Of a stretch of DNA of 64,000 nucleotides, positions 43,301-52,619 are shown one piece after another. The stretch's first letter is position 1, and each line of letters starts with the position of its first letter. The notes under the pieces were generated by a model. That model was not told the origin of the DNA. It made no database searches and saw only the letters and a list, made by a program, of their open reading frames with translations. The translations under genes and the position numbers were made by a program. Source of the DNA: JAJVHZ01 sp041395385 (GTDB lineage: Bacteria > Pseudomonadota > Gammaproteobacteria > JAJPIJ01); the NCBI GenBank assembly GCA_041395385.1, contig JAWLAN010000010.1, forward strand, positions 62,001-126,000, written 5' to 3'.

Positions 43301-44173
43301 ATGGCCGCGCGCGAGGAGGCCGTGAGCGTTGAGTTCGCGCTCGTCGCCGGATCCGACAACTATTGCGTGTTCGGCAACCCGGTCGCGCACAGCAAGTCGC
43401 CGCGCATCCACGCCGAATTCGCGCGCCAGACCCATCAGAACATCCATTACTCCGCCGTCCTCGTCCCGGAGCGCGAGTTCCCGCAGGCCGTCCGCAGATT
43501 CCGGGAGCTTGGCGGCCGCGGCGCGAACGTCACCCTGCCGTTCAAACAGGAGGCCTGGCGCCTGTGCGCCGAGCGGCAGCCGCGCGCGCAGATCTCCGGC
43601 GCCGTCAACACGCTCTGGTTCGGCGAGGGCGGCGCAATCGTCGGTGACAACACGGACGGCGCCGGCCTGGTGCGCGACATCACCGTAAATCGCGGCCTGG
43701 GGCTGCGCAGCGCCGACCTGCTCGTGCTGGGCGCCGGCGGGGCAGCCCGGGGGATCATTCCGGCGCTCATCGAGGCCGCGCCGCAGCGACTCGTGATCGC
43801 CAACCGCACGCCCGAGAGGGCCATGGCGCTCGCCGCGGAGTTCGGTGCACTCTTCCCGGTGAGCGGCTGCGGCTTCCAGGCGCTGGATGGGCAGCGCTTC
43901 GATGCCATCATCAACGCCACCTCCGCAAGCCTGCGCGGCGAGGTTCCGCCGTTGCCGGATGGGGTGATCAAAGCCGCGGGCTGGTGTTATGACCTGATGT
44001 ACGCGCGTGAGCCTACGGCCTTCCTGCGCTGGGCGGCCGCCCGCGGTGTGGCACGGTGCGCGGACGGCCTGGGAATGCTCGTCGAACAAGCGGCCGAATC
44101 GTTCCGGATCTGGCGCGGGATCCGGCCGGATACCGGGCCGGTCATCGACTTATTGCGCTCCGGCACAGTGTAA
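43301..44173 (+). CDS. aroE: Shikimate dehydrogenase
   Basis: A 290-residue AroE, reducing 3-dehydroshikimate with NADPH in the shikimate pathway. Substrate motif: VFGNPVAHSKSPRIH; catalytic Lys in LPFKQEAW; NADP site GAGGAARGIIPAL and ANRTPERA. The ATG at 43301 is used; a GTG at 43322 is an alternative that gives a length closer to the usual ~272 residues, but its GAGGAGG is only a few bases away. Confidence 0.95.
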   Translation: MAAREEAVSVEFALVAGSDNYCVFGNPVAHSKSPRIHAEFARQTHQNIHYSAVLVPEREFPQAVRRFRELGGRGANVTLPFKQEAWRLCAERQPRAQISGAVNTLWFGEGGAIVGDNTDGAGLVRDITVNRGLGLRSADLLVLGAGGAARGIIPALIEAAPQRLVIANRTPERAMALAAEFGALFPVSGCGFQALDGQRFDAIINATSASLRGEVPPLPDGVIKAAGWCYDLMYAREPTAFLRWAAARGVARCADGLGMLVEQAAESFRIWRGIRPDTGPVIDLLRSGTV

Positions 44174-44240
44174 CGGCGAGGGTCCAGGGGTCCGGAATAT
44201 TCGCCGCGAAGTCAAGTGGAAAATGGCGCCGCCGCCCGTG

Positions 44241-44249
44241 TTATGCACA
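44241..44249 (+). promoter_or_regulatory. DnaA box
   Basis: TTATGCACA fits TTWTNCACA. Confidence 0.45.
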
Positions 44250-44429
44250 GTACGGGACCATAGCCCGGAATCGATGCCGTGAGGCGCTATTGGCCCCGCT
44301 GAAATCCAGAGAAGTTGGTGTAACTAATTGAAAATAAAAATGTAATAAAATGGTCAAAATTTAGCCAAGGTAACGAAGGCGACACAATTCCGAAGGCTGC
44401 AGACTATTTTTGAACGGTAACGCACAGAG

Positions 44430-44438
44430 TTATCCACA
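44430..44438 (+). promoter_or_regulatory. DnaA box (perfect R1 type)
   Basis: TTATCCACA is the exact high-affinity DnaA box; an inverted near-match, TTACTCACA, lies six bases away. Confidence 0.55.
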
Positions 44439-44513
44439 CGCAGTGTGAGTAACTTTTGCGGGGCAGTATGTTCAATCGGTTAGGACAGGATAATGAGGCA
44501 GATGCCAAGTTTG

Positions 44514-45326
44514 TCACATAACTCGCCAGCGTGCGGCCGCAATCGCGTTTGACAGGCGCACGAAATCCGCCACCGACAGCGTCTCGGCGCGGGCGCCCGG
44601 GTCGATGCCCGCCCCGCGGATCGCCTCGGCGTTGCAGAAATCCCGCAGGGCGTTGCGCAATGTCTTGCGCCGGGTCGAAAAAGCCCGCGCCACGAGCGTC
44701 GCGAATGCCTCTCCGTCCTGGGCCCGCTCGCCGGCCGCACGCTGCCGGGGCGTCAGCCGGATGACCGTGGACTCCACCTTGGGCGGCGGCGTAAAGGCGC
44801 CGGGCCCGATGCTGAACAGCCGATCGACGAGGCAGTGATACTGAACCATCACCGACAGGCGTCCATATTGTTTGCTTCCGGGCGGAGAGGCGATCCGGTC
44901 GGCGACCTCCTTCTGGAGCATGAACACCATGGTTCGGATCAGGGGGGCCTGTTGCAGCAGGTGAAATATGAGTGGGGTGGAGATGTTGTAGGGAAGGTTG
45001 CCCACTACGTCGTAGCCCGAGGGCGCAGGGCCCAGCTCCTCGAGCCGGAAGTCGAGCACGTCCCGACAGTGGATCCGTAGCCGCGGCGGTGTCGCGTCCA
45101 GCCGGGCGGGAAGCGCGGCCGCCAGGTCTCTGTCGATCTCCACGACGTCCATTTCACCGGCCGCCTTCAGCAGCGGAGCGGTGAGGGCGCCGCGGCCCGG
45201 GCCTATCTCCACGAGTCGCCGGCCGGGCCGCGGGTCTATCGCCGCCACGATGCGGGCGATGATCGCCGGGTCGTGCAGGAAGTGCTGGCCGTAGCGCTTG
45301 CGTGGCGGCGGCAGGGGGGCGGCCAT
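44514..45326 (-). CDS. rsmA: 16S rRNA dimethyladenosine transferase
   Basis: A 270-residue KsgA/RsmA that dimethylates two adjacent adenines near the 3' end of 16S rRNA. SAM motif VEIGPGRGALTAPL and catalytic NLPYNIS are present; RKRYGQHFLHD is the conserved N-terminus. The start is taken at 45326, since the upstream extension enters pdxA. It follows pdxA by four bases. Confidence 0.96.
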   Translation of the reverse strand: MAAPLPPPRKRYGQHFLHDPAIIARIVAAIDPRPGRRLVEIGPGRGALTAPLLKAAGEMDVVEIDRDLAAALPARLDATPPRLRIHCRDVLDFRLEELGPAPSGYDVVGNLPYNISTPLIFHLLQQAPLIRTMVFMLQKEVADRIASPPGSKQYGRLSVMVQYHCLVDRLFSIGPGAFTPPPKVESTVIRLTPRQRAAGERAQDGEAFATLVARAFSTRRKTLRNALRDFCNAEAIRGAGIDPGARAETLSVADFVRLSNAIAAARWRVM

Positions 45327-45330
45327 CGCG

Positions 45331-46344
45331 TCAGCGCTGGCGGCCAGGATGCAAGGTCGAACCGGCCGCCATCGCCCCCGCCATATCCACGGCCGCGGCC
45401 AGGCTTCCGGCCTCCGCGCGCCCGGTTCCGGCCAGCTCCAGCGCCGTGCCATGGTCTACGGAGGTACGGATGATCGGCAGTCCGAGGGTGACATTCACCG
45501 CCTCGCCGAAGCCGAGCGCCTTCAGGACCGGCAACCCCTGGTCGTGAAACATGGCGAGATAGGCGTCCGTTGCGGCCCGGCTCTCCGGATTGAAAGCGGT
45601 GTCCGCCGACACCGGCCCACGCAGCCGCATACCTCGCGCGCGCAGCGCCTCCACGACCGGCCCGATGACGTCGATCTCCTCGCGCCCCAGGTGGCCGCCT
45701 TCGCCCGCATGCGGATTGAGTCCGCACACCGTTATGCGCGGCCGTTCGCAGTGAAAGCGGCTGCGGAGCTCGCGCTCGAGGATGGTGATGACCTCCTCCA
45801 GCAGGGGGCCGGTGATCGCGGCAGCGACCTTGGCGAGCGGCAGGTGGGTGGTGGCGAGCGCCACCTTGAGACCCGGCGCCACGAGCATCATCACCGGCAG
45901 GCGGACGCCGCATCGCTGTGCGAGGTATTCCGTGTGGCCCGTGAAGGCCACGCCGGCCTCGTTGATGACCCCCTTGTGCAGGGGAGCGGTCACCATGGCC
46001 GCGAACCTGCCCTGGAGGCAACCGTCGCACCCCGCATCGAGCATGGCGAGCACGTGCCGCGCATTGGCCACCGCCACGGTTCCAGGGACCACCGGCGCCG
46101 GGGCCTTGACCTCGAGCACCGTGAGCTCGCATGCGCGGGTGGATGCGGCGGCGGCCTCGGAGAACGGCTGCATGTGCAGCGGCCGCCCCAGGGCATGGGC
46201 GCGTTCCGCGAGGACCTGGGGATCGGCGACGGCAACCAGTTGGAGATCGCGATCGGCCTGCGCGAGCTCCACGAGAAGGTCCGGACCTATGCCGGCTGGC
46301 TCCCCCGCAGTGACGGCTATGCGCAAAGAGGCGGCGCCACTCAT
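45331..46344 (-). CDS. pdxA: 4-hydroxythreonine-4-phosphate dehydrogenase
   Basis: A 337-residue PdxA, an NAD-dependent enzyme of pyridoxal phosphate synthesis. Metal-binding His regions FTGHTEYLAQ and MFHDQGLPVLK are visible, and TAGEPAGIGPDLLV is the conserved N-terminus. It sits between surA and rsmA as in enterics. Confidence 0.96.
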   Translation of the reverse strand: MSGAASLRIAVTAGEPAGIGPDLLVELAQADRDLQLVAVADPQVLAERAHALGRPLHMQPFSEAAAASTRACELTVLEVKAPAPVVPGTVAVANARHVLAMLDAGCDGCLQGRFAAMVTAPLHKGVINEAGVAFTGHTEYLAQRCGVRLPVMMLVAPGLKVALATTHLPLAKVAAAITGPLLEEVITILERELRSRFHCERPRITVCGLNPHAGEGGHLGREEIDVIGPVVEALRARGMRLRGPVSADTAFNPESRAATDAYLAMFHDQGLPVLKALGFGEAVNVTLGLPIIRTSVDHGTALELAGTGRAEAGSLAAAVDMAGAMAAGSTLHPGRQR

Positions 46345-46362
46345 GGGGGATGGAAGCGAGGG

Positions 46363-47877
46363 CTACGGCGCGCCAGGGTCGCCAACCACGTAGGGCGACT
46401 CTTCCTCGCCATCGGCACCGGCAGCCTCCGCGGCGGGCTCCTCCTGTGCGTCGGGAGACGCCGGCGGGACCTCCGCCGCGGATTCCTCCGTCGTCTCGGG
46501 CAACGCCGCAGCGGCGTCCGATTGCTCGGGTTCCTCCACACGCGTGACGGCGACGCCGGGCATCCGGTATTCGACGTAGGCCTCGTCACGCAGGCGGCGC
46601 ATCCAGGCCTGCAATTCCTCTTCGGTCTTGCGCTGCCTGATGGCCTCGCGCGCCTTGGCGCGCTGCGCCTCCGCACTGTCGTCGTGCTCGCGCCGTTCCA
46701 GAACCTGGACGATGTGCCAGCCGAACTGGGTCTGGAACGGCTCGCTGATCTGGTTGGGTTCCAGGGCGATCATGGCGCTCTCGAAGTCCGGATCCATCTC
46801 GCCGGGATTGACCCAGCCCAGATCGCCCCCGTTGGCCGCGCTGCCGCGATCCTCGGAGTGTGACCGGGCCAGCGTCGCGAAGTCATCGCCGCCGTCCAGG
46901 CGCACCTTCAACTGCTCGAGCTTGCCTCTGGCGTCATCCTGCGACACCGCCTCGCCGGTCTTGATGAGGATATGGCGCGCGTGCGTCTGCGTGACCAGGT
47001 GGTTGTCCTTGGTGCGCACGTCGGTGAGCTTGATGATGTGGAAGCCGCTCGGGCCGCGCATGACCTCGCTCACCTCTCCCGCCTTCATGGTCCGCATGGC
47101 ATCGGCCATGACCGAGGGCACCTCGCCGGCCTTGCGCCAGCCCACGTCGCCGCCTTCCAGCGCCTGCTGACTGTCGGAGTGTTCGGCCGCCAGCTCGGCG
47201 AAGTCGGCGCCGCCGCGGATCCTTTCCAGCACCTCGTCGGCCTCGCGCTGCGCCGTGGCTATCTCATCCGGCGTGGCGCCCTCGGGCGTGGCGATGAGTA
47301 TGTGTGAGATGCGGTACTCGGTGTCGCCGGCCGTGCCCTGATTGCGCGGATTCTGAAGATAGGAGTCGATCTCGCGATCACTGACGGTGACCCGATTGTC
47401 CACTTCGCGCTGCTTCAGACGCGCGAGCGTGATCTCGTTGCGTATGTCCTCGCGGTATTGTGCGTAATCGTATCCTTCCTTGGCGAGCACCTCGCGGAAC
47501 TGTTCCAGCGACAGCTTGTTCTGGGCCGCGACGCTGGTCACCGCCTTGTTCAGGGTATCGTCGTCGACGGTCACCCCGGCGCGCTTGGCGTACTGCAGCT
47601 GTATCTTGGCCATGACCAGCCGTTCGAGTACCTGCCGGTTGACGATGTCCTCCGGTGGCATCTGCCCGCCGCGCTGGCCCATCTGCTGGAGGATCCGCTC
47701 CTTGAATCGATCGAATTCGCTCTGCATCACGACGTCGTCGTCGACAATGGCGACGATGCGGTCAATCGGCTCGGCGGCCACGCGAACCCCGCTGGCGAGG
47801 CCGAGAGTCATGGCGAGCATGGCGATGCCGGCCCGCATGGCGTGGGATGTGACGAGTGGTTGGTTTCGATACCGCAT
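46363..47877 (-). CDS. surA: Periplasmic chaperone SurA (parvulin-type prolyl isomerase)
   Basis: A 504-residue exported chaperone for outer-membrane proteins. A signal peptide (LAMTLGLASGVRVAAE) is followed by the chaperone N-domain (IVAIVDDDVVMQSEFDR) and two parvulin domains (each with an HILI motif and the GGDVGWRKAGEVP / GGDLGWVNPGEMD repeats). An Ala/Pro/Glu-rich tail extends the usual ~430 length by about 70 residues. AGAGGAA lies before the ATG. It is between lptD and pdxA. Confidence 0.95.
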   Translation of the reverse strand: MRYRNQPLVTSHAMRAGIAMLAMTLGLASGVRVAAEPIDRIVAIVDDDVVMQSEFDRFKERILQQMGQRGGQMPPEDIVNRQVLERLVMAKIQLQYAKRAGVTVDDDTLNKAVTSVAAQNKLSLEQFREVLAKEGYDYAQYREDIRNEITLARLKQREVDNRVTVSDREIDSYLQNPRNQGTAGDTEYRISHILIATPEGATPDEIATAQREADEVLERIRGGADFAELAAEHSDSQQALEGGDVGWRKAGEVPSVMADAMRTMKAGEVSEVMRGPSGFHIIKLTDVRTKDNHLVTQTHARHILIKTGEAVSQDDARGKLEQLKVRLDGGDDFATLARSHSEDRGSAANGGDLGWVNPGEMDPDFESAMIALEPNQISEPFQTQFGWHIVQVLERREHDDSAEAQRAKAREAIRQRKTEEELQAWMRRLRDEAYVEYRMPGVAVTRVEEPEQSDAAAALPETTEESAAEVPPASPDAQEEPAAEAAGADGEEESPYVVGDPGAP

Positions 47878-47968
47878 TGTTCAGGATTCCTCTGGGTTGG
47901 TCGCGGCGTCGCTGATCCCGGCGAGACCGCCTGATCGTCGGCCCGCACCCGCGCAGCGCGAGTCCACT

Positions 47969-50197
47969 TCAAAACTCGTTAGTGTAGCCGGGGATGTTTT
48001 TCTTCAGATAGGACGAGGTGCCACGTCCGAGCCCGCCCAGGCCCTTCAGCTCCACCTGCAGGAAGACCGCATTGTCATACTCGCCTTCGGAGGTGCTGAT
48101 GTAACGCCTGCCCACCAGCCGCACGCCCCAGCAGCACGCCTCGTACTCGAGACCTCCGAACACCTCCAAAGTTTCACCATCGGGCACGGAGTAGTTCCAG
48201 CGTCCCAGAACCGCCAAGTTCGGGTTCAGCGGCCAGCGGAACGAGAGGTCGGTCTGCTCGACGTTGGCCGGGCGCCGGAAGCGGTAGTCGAAGTTGAACA
48301 GCTTGTTCTGGCCGGGCCGGTAGCGCAGGCGAAGGGCGCTGCGCTGCGTGAGATCCTCGTTCGGATCCCATTGCACGGCGCCGCCCACGGACCACGCGGG
48401 CGTCACCTGTGCCCAGGCCTCTGCGACCAGCTCGGAGACGGGATCGGTGAAGGCGGTCTCGTCCGGAAGCACGACGTCGCGATCCTCGAAGTAGTAGATC
48501 TGGCCGACGCTGGCGCGGAGGCGTTCGCGGCCGTTGTCGGAGTTCAAGAGCCGCGAGGTCAGCGCCAGGGTCAGGGAGTTCTGATCGCCGAGCCGATCGA
48601 TGCTGCTGTACCGGTTGTCGCGGAAGAGTTGCCCGAAGGAAAAATCGTAATCGCTCGAATCGAAGACGGGGATGTCATCCTGCCCGACGTCCGGACGATA
48701 GAGGTAATAGACGCGCGGCTCGATCGTGTGGATGAAGGAGTCTGACCACAGCGTTAGGCTTCGTTCCAGGAACAGCCCGCTGTCGATCGAAAAGTTCGGC
48801 ACCGTGCGGGTCAGCGAGTCATTGCCGAACTCGTTGCCGTCCAGCGCGTACCAGGTCTGATCCAGCGCAATGCGCGGCGTGAAGAAGCTGCCGGCCGTCT
48901 CGAAGGGGAAGGAGACGAACGGCCGCAGATTGAACCGCCCGCCGGTGACGCTGTCGGTGCGGTCGAAATAGGTCGTCTCGCCATGGATTTGAAAGTTGAC
49001 GTGCGGCAGGGGTCGCGCAAACGACGTGTAATAGTAAATCTGCGGCAGATAGTCGTAGGGCCGGCTCGAGCCGGGCAGGGTCCGGTCCACGCTCTGATAG
49101 CTGTTGACGCGGGCGCGAACCTGCCACCAGTCCCGACCGTAGGTGACGAGCGCATAGCGATTGAGGAAGCGCGTGCTGGTGACGCTCAGGCTGTTGCCGA
49201 AGTCCTCCAGGTACTGCTTGTCGGAGACGTTGTTGAAATCGACGACCAGCCGGCCGCGATCGGCGTCAAAGCTCTGGTTGTGCCGGAACTGCACCAGCCA
49301 TCGATCCTGGTCATCGAGCACGTTGTCGCTCGGAAGGATATTGCCGGCGATCAGACCTTCGAACTCGGGCAGCAGGTATCGGCCTTCGGCACCGAGCATG
49401 AGGCCGCGATCGCCGAGATAACGCGGGAACAGGGTGGCGTCGTAATTGGGGGCGATGTTCCAGTAGAAGGGCGTCGTGATGTCGGCCCCGGAATCGCGCG
49501 AGCTTCCGAGGGTTGGCGGCAGCAGGCCGGTCTTGCGCTTGTCGGACAGGGGGAAGCTGATATAGGGCGTGTACAGCACCGGAACGCCCTTGACCCGAAG
49601 CACGACGTTGCGTGCGCTGCCCCATTCCTTGTCGTGATCCAGGAACAGCCTGCCGGCGGAAAGCTTCCAGCTCGGCTGGCCGTCGGCGTCCGGGCAGGTC
49701 GTGTACGAGACCTCTTTCAGTTTCGATACGTCGCGTTGCATGTCGTGCTCGATCAGTGCGGCCTCGCCGCGCCCGCGCGTATCGGTCAGGCGATAGTACC
49801 CGCGCTCGAGCTTTGCCTGATCCTCGGCCATGTCGAGGTTCGCGTGCTCCCCATGCCAGAACATGGAGCCGCTCCACAGACGTGTATTGCCCAACGCATC
49901 AACGACGTCGTTGGGCTCATCGTAGGTGAGCCGATCGGAGCGCAGGGCGCTGTCGTCGCGCACCAGCTCGACGTTGCCGGCAAACGTGGAAACGCCGTGC
50001 TCGATCAGCGTCGCGTCGTCGCCCTCCAGCGCGGCGAAGCCCGGATCGAGCCCCTCTGCCGACGGCTTGGCCTCCATCCCGGTCTCCACCGGGCACAGGC
50101 CCCAGTTGATCTGGCGTGGCTCGTCGGCTGCAATACCGGCGGCCGGCAACACGCCGGTTGCCGCGATGGCAACCCATATTATCGTTTTTATTGACAT
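47969..50197 (-). CDS. lptD: LPS-assembly protein LptD
   Basis: A 742-residue outer-membrane barrel that inserts LPS into the outer leaflet together with LptE. Signal peptide IIWVAIAATGVLPAAGIA; N-terminal beta-jellyroll (OstA-like, LIEHGVSTFAGNVEL, DRLTYDEPNDVVDALG); C-terminal barrel strands. Cysteines in GLCPVETG, TTCPDADG and the adjacent pair EACCWG fit the conserved disulfides. The start at 50197 gives the signal peptide; the frame upstream is not signal-like. First gene of lptD-surA-pdxA-rsmA. Confidence 0.96.
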   Translation of the reverse strand: MSIKTIIWVAIAATGVLPAAGIAADEPRQINWGLCPVETGMEAKPSAEGLDPGFAALEGDDATLIEHGVSTFAGNVELVRDDSALRSDRLTYDEPNDVVDALGNTRLWSGSMFWHGEHANLDMAEDQAKLERGYYRLTDTRGRGEAALIEHDMQRDVSKLKEVSYTTCPDADGQPSWKLSAGRLFLDHDKEWGSARNVVLRVKGVPVLYTPYISFPLSDKRKTGLLPPTLGSSRDSGADITTPFYWNIAPNYDATLFPRYLGDRGLMLGAEGRYLLPEFEGLIAGNILPSDNVLDDQDRWLVQFRHNQSFDADRGRLVVDFNNVSDKQYLEDFGNSLSVTSTRFLNRYALVTYGRDWWQVRARVNSYQSVDRTLPGSSRPYDYLPQIYYYTSFARPLPHVNFQIHGETTYFDRTDSVTGGRFNLRPFVSFPFETAGSFFTPRIALDQTWYALDGNEFGNDSLTRTVPNFSIDSGLFLERSLTLWSDSFIHTIEPRVYYLYRPDVGQDDIPVFDSSDYDFSFGQLFRDNRYSSIDRLGDQNSLTLALTSRLLNSDNGRERLRASVGQIYYFEDRDVVLPDETAFTDPVSELVAEAWAQVTPAWSVGGAVQWDPNEDLTQRSALRLRYRPGQNKLFNFDYRFRRPANVEQTDLSFRWPLNPNLAVLGRWNYSVPDGETLEVFGGLEYEACCWGVRLVGRRYISTSEGEYDNAVFLQVELKGLGGLGRGTSSYLKKNIPGYTNEF

Positions 50198-50253
50198 TTT
50201 TTGCGTAGGCGACGCTGAGATGTCGCCTAAAATCGCACAGAACGCGTCGCGGT

Positions 50254-51123
50254 TCAAATCCCCCTGGGCGGGCGATTTTCCCTGCCGGAAACACCCGCCA
50301 GCAAGCGATCCAGGAGCGCGGTCGGCAGCAGACGCTTCAATACCCAGAAGGCGTGGGCTGGCACGGTGAGGCGGTAGCGCGCTCGTGGCCGTGGCGACTC
50401 CAGGGCGTGCAGCAGCGGCTTCATGATGGACGCGGCGGGCAGTGTGAAAGGTGCCGCCGGTCCGGCCTTGGCCAGTCGCGCGATCATCGCCCGATACGCC
50501 GCCGCATGAATGCTGCCGGCGACGGTGTTGTGGCGCAGGAAGGCCTGCAGGGCGTTCTGCCTGAAACGGCTCTCAATCGGGCCCGGCTCGATGAGGCAGA
50601 CATGGACGCCCGTGCCTGCGAGCTCCAGCCGCAGGGTGTCGGTCAGGCCCTCGAGGGCGAACTTCGAGGCGTTGTAGGCGCCGCGGTAACGCAAAGCCAC
50701 GTAGCCGAGCAGAGAACTGTTGTGAACGATGCGGCCGTGGCCGCGACGGCGCATCACCGGCAGTACGCGACAGGTCAGCTCATGCAATCCGAACAGATTG
50801 GTCTCGAACTGTTCGCGCAGCGCGTCGCGGCTCAGATCCTCCAACGCGCCCGGCTGACCATAACCGGCATTGTTGAACAGTGCGTAGAGCTCGCCGCCGG
50901 TGCGCGCGAGCACCTCCCCGACGGCCGCGTCGATCGATGCGCTCGAGGTCAGATCGAGCTGCAGCGCCTCGAAGCCCTCGCCGGCCAGCGCCTGCACATC
51001 CTCGAGACGACGGGCCGTGGCGAAGACGCGGTAGCCGCGATCCCGCAGCCCTTGCGCGGCGGCATAACCGATGCCCGAGGAGCAACCGGTGAGGAGGATC
51101 GCTGAGGCCGAGAGGGTTCCCAT
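50254..51123 (-). CDS. Short-chain dehydrogenase/reductase
   Basis: A 289-residue SDR. NAD(P) motif LLTGCSSGIGYAAAQ; NNAG at LFNNAGYGQPG; active site Ser (HNSSLLGYVAL) and YNASKFALEG. ATARRLE after strand 2 suggests NADP use. Closest in style to the retinol-dehydrogenase-like group (KAS-type fatty-acyl or steroid substrates are possible). It lies upstream of lptD and downstream of the HDOD gene on the same strand. Confidence 0.88.
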   Translation of the reverse strand: MGTLSASAILLTGCSSGIGYAAAQGLRDRGYRVFATARRLEDVQALAGEGFEALQLDLTSSASIDAAVGEVLARTGGELYALFNNAGYGQPGALEDLSRDALREQFETNLFGLHELTCRVLPVMRRRGHGRIVHNSSLLGYVALRYRGAYNASKFALEGLTDTLRLELAGTGVHVCLIEPGPIESRFRQNALQAFLRHNTVAGSIHAAAYRAMIARLAKAGPAAPFTLPAASIMKPLLHALESPRPRARYRLTVPAHAFWVLKRLLPTALLDRLLAGVSGRENRPPRGI

Positions 51124-51174
51124 GGCGCGGGTGCGGGCTGTGCCGGGCGTGTGTCGCCTGCTGCCGCGGCGCGC

Positions 51175-52404
51175 CTAGGCCGAGCCCATGATGACCTTCA
51201 CCTCGGCGATCTGGGCGGCCGCCTCTTCCAGGATTTGCGCGCTCAGCCGGGGGTTGGCCGCGTCTCCCGCCAGCTTCTTGAAGGCGGGCAGCTTCGGTAA
51301 CGCCGGGACCTGCGGCGGCTTGCTGGCCTTGCCGATGTAACTGTGCACCTTGGCGACGACCACCAGGTCCGCGAGGTCCGGCTGCGGCGCGGGGTCCCGC
51401 CACCAGTCGTTGGCGTCGCGCACGACCGCCTCGAAGTAGTCCGGCAGTTTCCATTCGCGCACGATGCTGATGCCGGCACGGACGCGTAGCGCCGCCAGCA
51501 GCTGCTCGAGCAGCTGGCCATCGTCGTTCAGCAGGGCGGGGTGCTTGGCGACGTAGCCGAAGATCGGCAGCACGCCGATATCGTGCAGCAGTCCGGCCAA
51601 CAGTGCCTCCTCGGGATTGAAGGTCCTGGTCAGGCGCGCCAGCACGTAGCTGATCGCGGCGACCTCGTTGGCCTTCTCCCAGCTCGCGCGCAGATGTCGC
51701 TTCAGTTCCGGCGCATCGGACTCGAACAGGCCGCGCACCGCGAATGCCGTGATGAGCTGCCTCGCTGTCTTGGTGCCGATGCGGGTGATGGCCTGCTCGC
51801 AGGTCTGCGCAGGGGAGGTGCTGCGATACATGGCGCTGTTGGCGGCCTTCAGCAGCTTGGCGGTGAGTGCCGGATCGCGCGTGACGACCTTGGCGATGTC
51901 CTTGAGGTCGGCATCGTCCTGGTCAATGAGCTGCTGCGCGCGCAGTGCCACTTCCGGAAGGCTGGGCAGGTGGAGGCCCTCGCCCATCATCGAAAGCTCG
52001 TGTATCTGCAACTGCTCGGAGAGGCCGGAATTGTCGAATGGAAGTTCGTAGACGCCGTACTCGGCCTGCGACAGCAGCTTCTGCACGTCGAGCAGACCGG
52101 AGATGTCAAGGCGGACGAATGCGATGGGCGTCACCGCCTTGGCGGAATGAAGACGCGGCCGCAGCGGCGACAAGGGCCGTATCGCGTGCGGGGTGTGTAT
52201 GACTATCGTCGACTTGCGGCCGTCGCGGCCGGTGAGCTCGACCGTGCCTTCCATCAGGCAGTACATCCACGGGTCCTTCTCGCCAACGGAGAACAGGGTC
52301 TGCTGTGGCGCCGCTCGCTCGATGGTTCCCTTGGTGGCCATGACCAGCATGTCGGAGGTCTCCATGTGCCTGAATGGATCGAACCACCGCAGGGCCTCGA
52401 CCAC
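51175..52404 (-). CDS. HDOD domain protein with N-terminal CNB-like domain
   Basis: A 409-residue cytosolic protein. Residues ~20-130 form a CNB-like barrel (ERAAPQQTLFSVGEKDPWMYC, then LMEGTVELTGRDGR). Residues ~150-350 are an HDOD domain (SLPEVALRAQQLI, DPALTAKLLKAANSAMYR, GLLHDIGVLPIFGYVAK), but the HD catalytic pair is only partly kept, as usual in HDOD. Such proteins act in signalling, often with c-di-GMP or redox partners. It is the third CNB-type protein in the window. Confidence 0.85.
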   Translation of the reverse strand: MVEALRWFDPFRHMETSDMLVMATKGTIERAAPQQTLFSVGEKDPWMYCLMEGTVELTGRDGRKSTIVIHTPHAIRPLSPLRPRLHSAKAVTPIAFVRLDISGLLDVQKLLSQAEYGVYELPFDNSGLSEQLQIHELSMMGEGLHLPSLPEVALRAQQLIDQDDADLKDIAKVVTRDPALTAKLLKAANSAMYRSTSPAQTCEQAITRIGTKTARQLITAFAVRGLFESDAPELKRHLRASWEKANEVAAISYVLARLTRTFNPEEALLAGLLHDIGVLPIFGYVAKHPALLNDDGQLLEQLLAALRVRAGISIVREWKLPDYFEAVVRDANDWWRDPAPQPDLADLVVVAKVHSYIGKASKPPQVPALPKLPAFKKLAGDAANPRLSAQILEEAAAQIAEVKVIMGSA

Positions 52405-52619
52405 GGCCTCCAGGAATTAATCTGCATAATTACCGCGTCATCTCTGTCCGTTGGTCCCGAATTCTAGCATTCCCGGTCAGTTATTTTGCGGCGGCCGAGT
52501 GTCGCGGCGCGCCTTTGCGGCCACGAGCCCCGATGCCGGAACGCGGCGATTGCAGCGCGGCGAAGCATCTGGCGTAATTGCCGACACCGACAACAAGAAA
52601 GCTCCGAGGCGATACCGTC

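Larger units (their letters stand above)
44174..44513. other. AT-rich island with DnaA boxes between convergent aroE and rsmA
   Basis: 340 bases between convergent genes, so neither promoter is needed here. About 50 bases (44318-44370) are very AT-rich. Two DnaA boxes fit the consensus and two more are close (44444-44452 on the minus strand; 44510-44518). No terminator stem or gene is visible. A GGTAACG repeat (twice, near 44370 and 44416) is also present. Confidence 0.5.

Noticed and set aside
44174..44513. Calling the AT-rich island the chromosomal origin or a dif site
   Set aside because: No origin-linked genes are near, and no match to the dif consensus was seen; only DnaA boxes and AT content support it.
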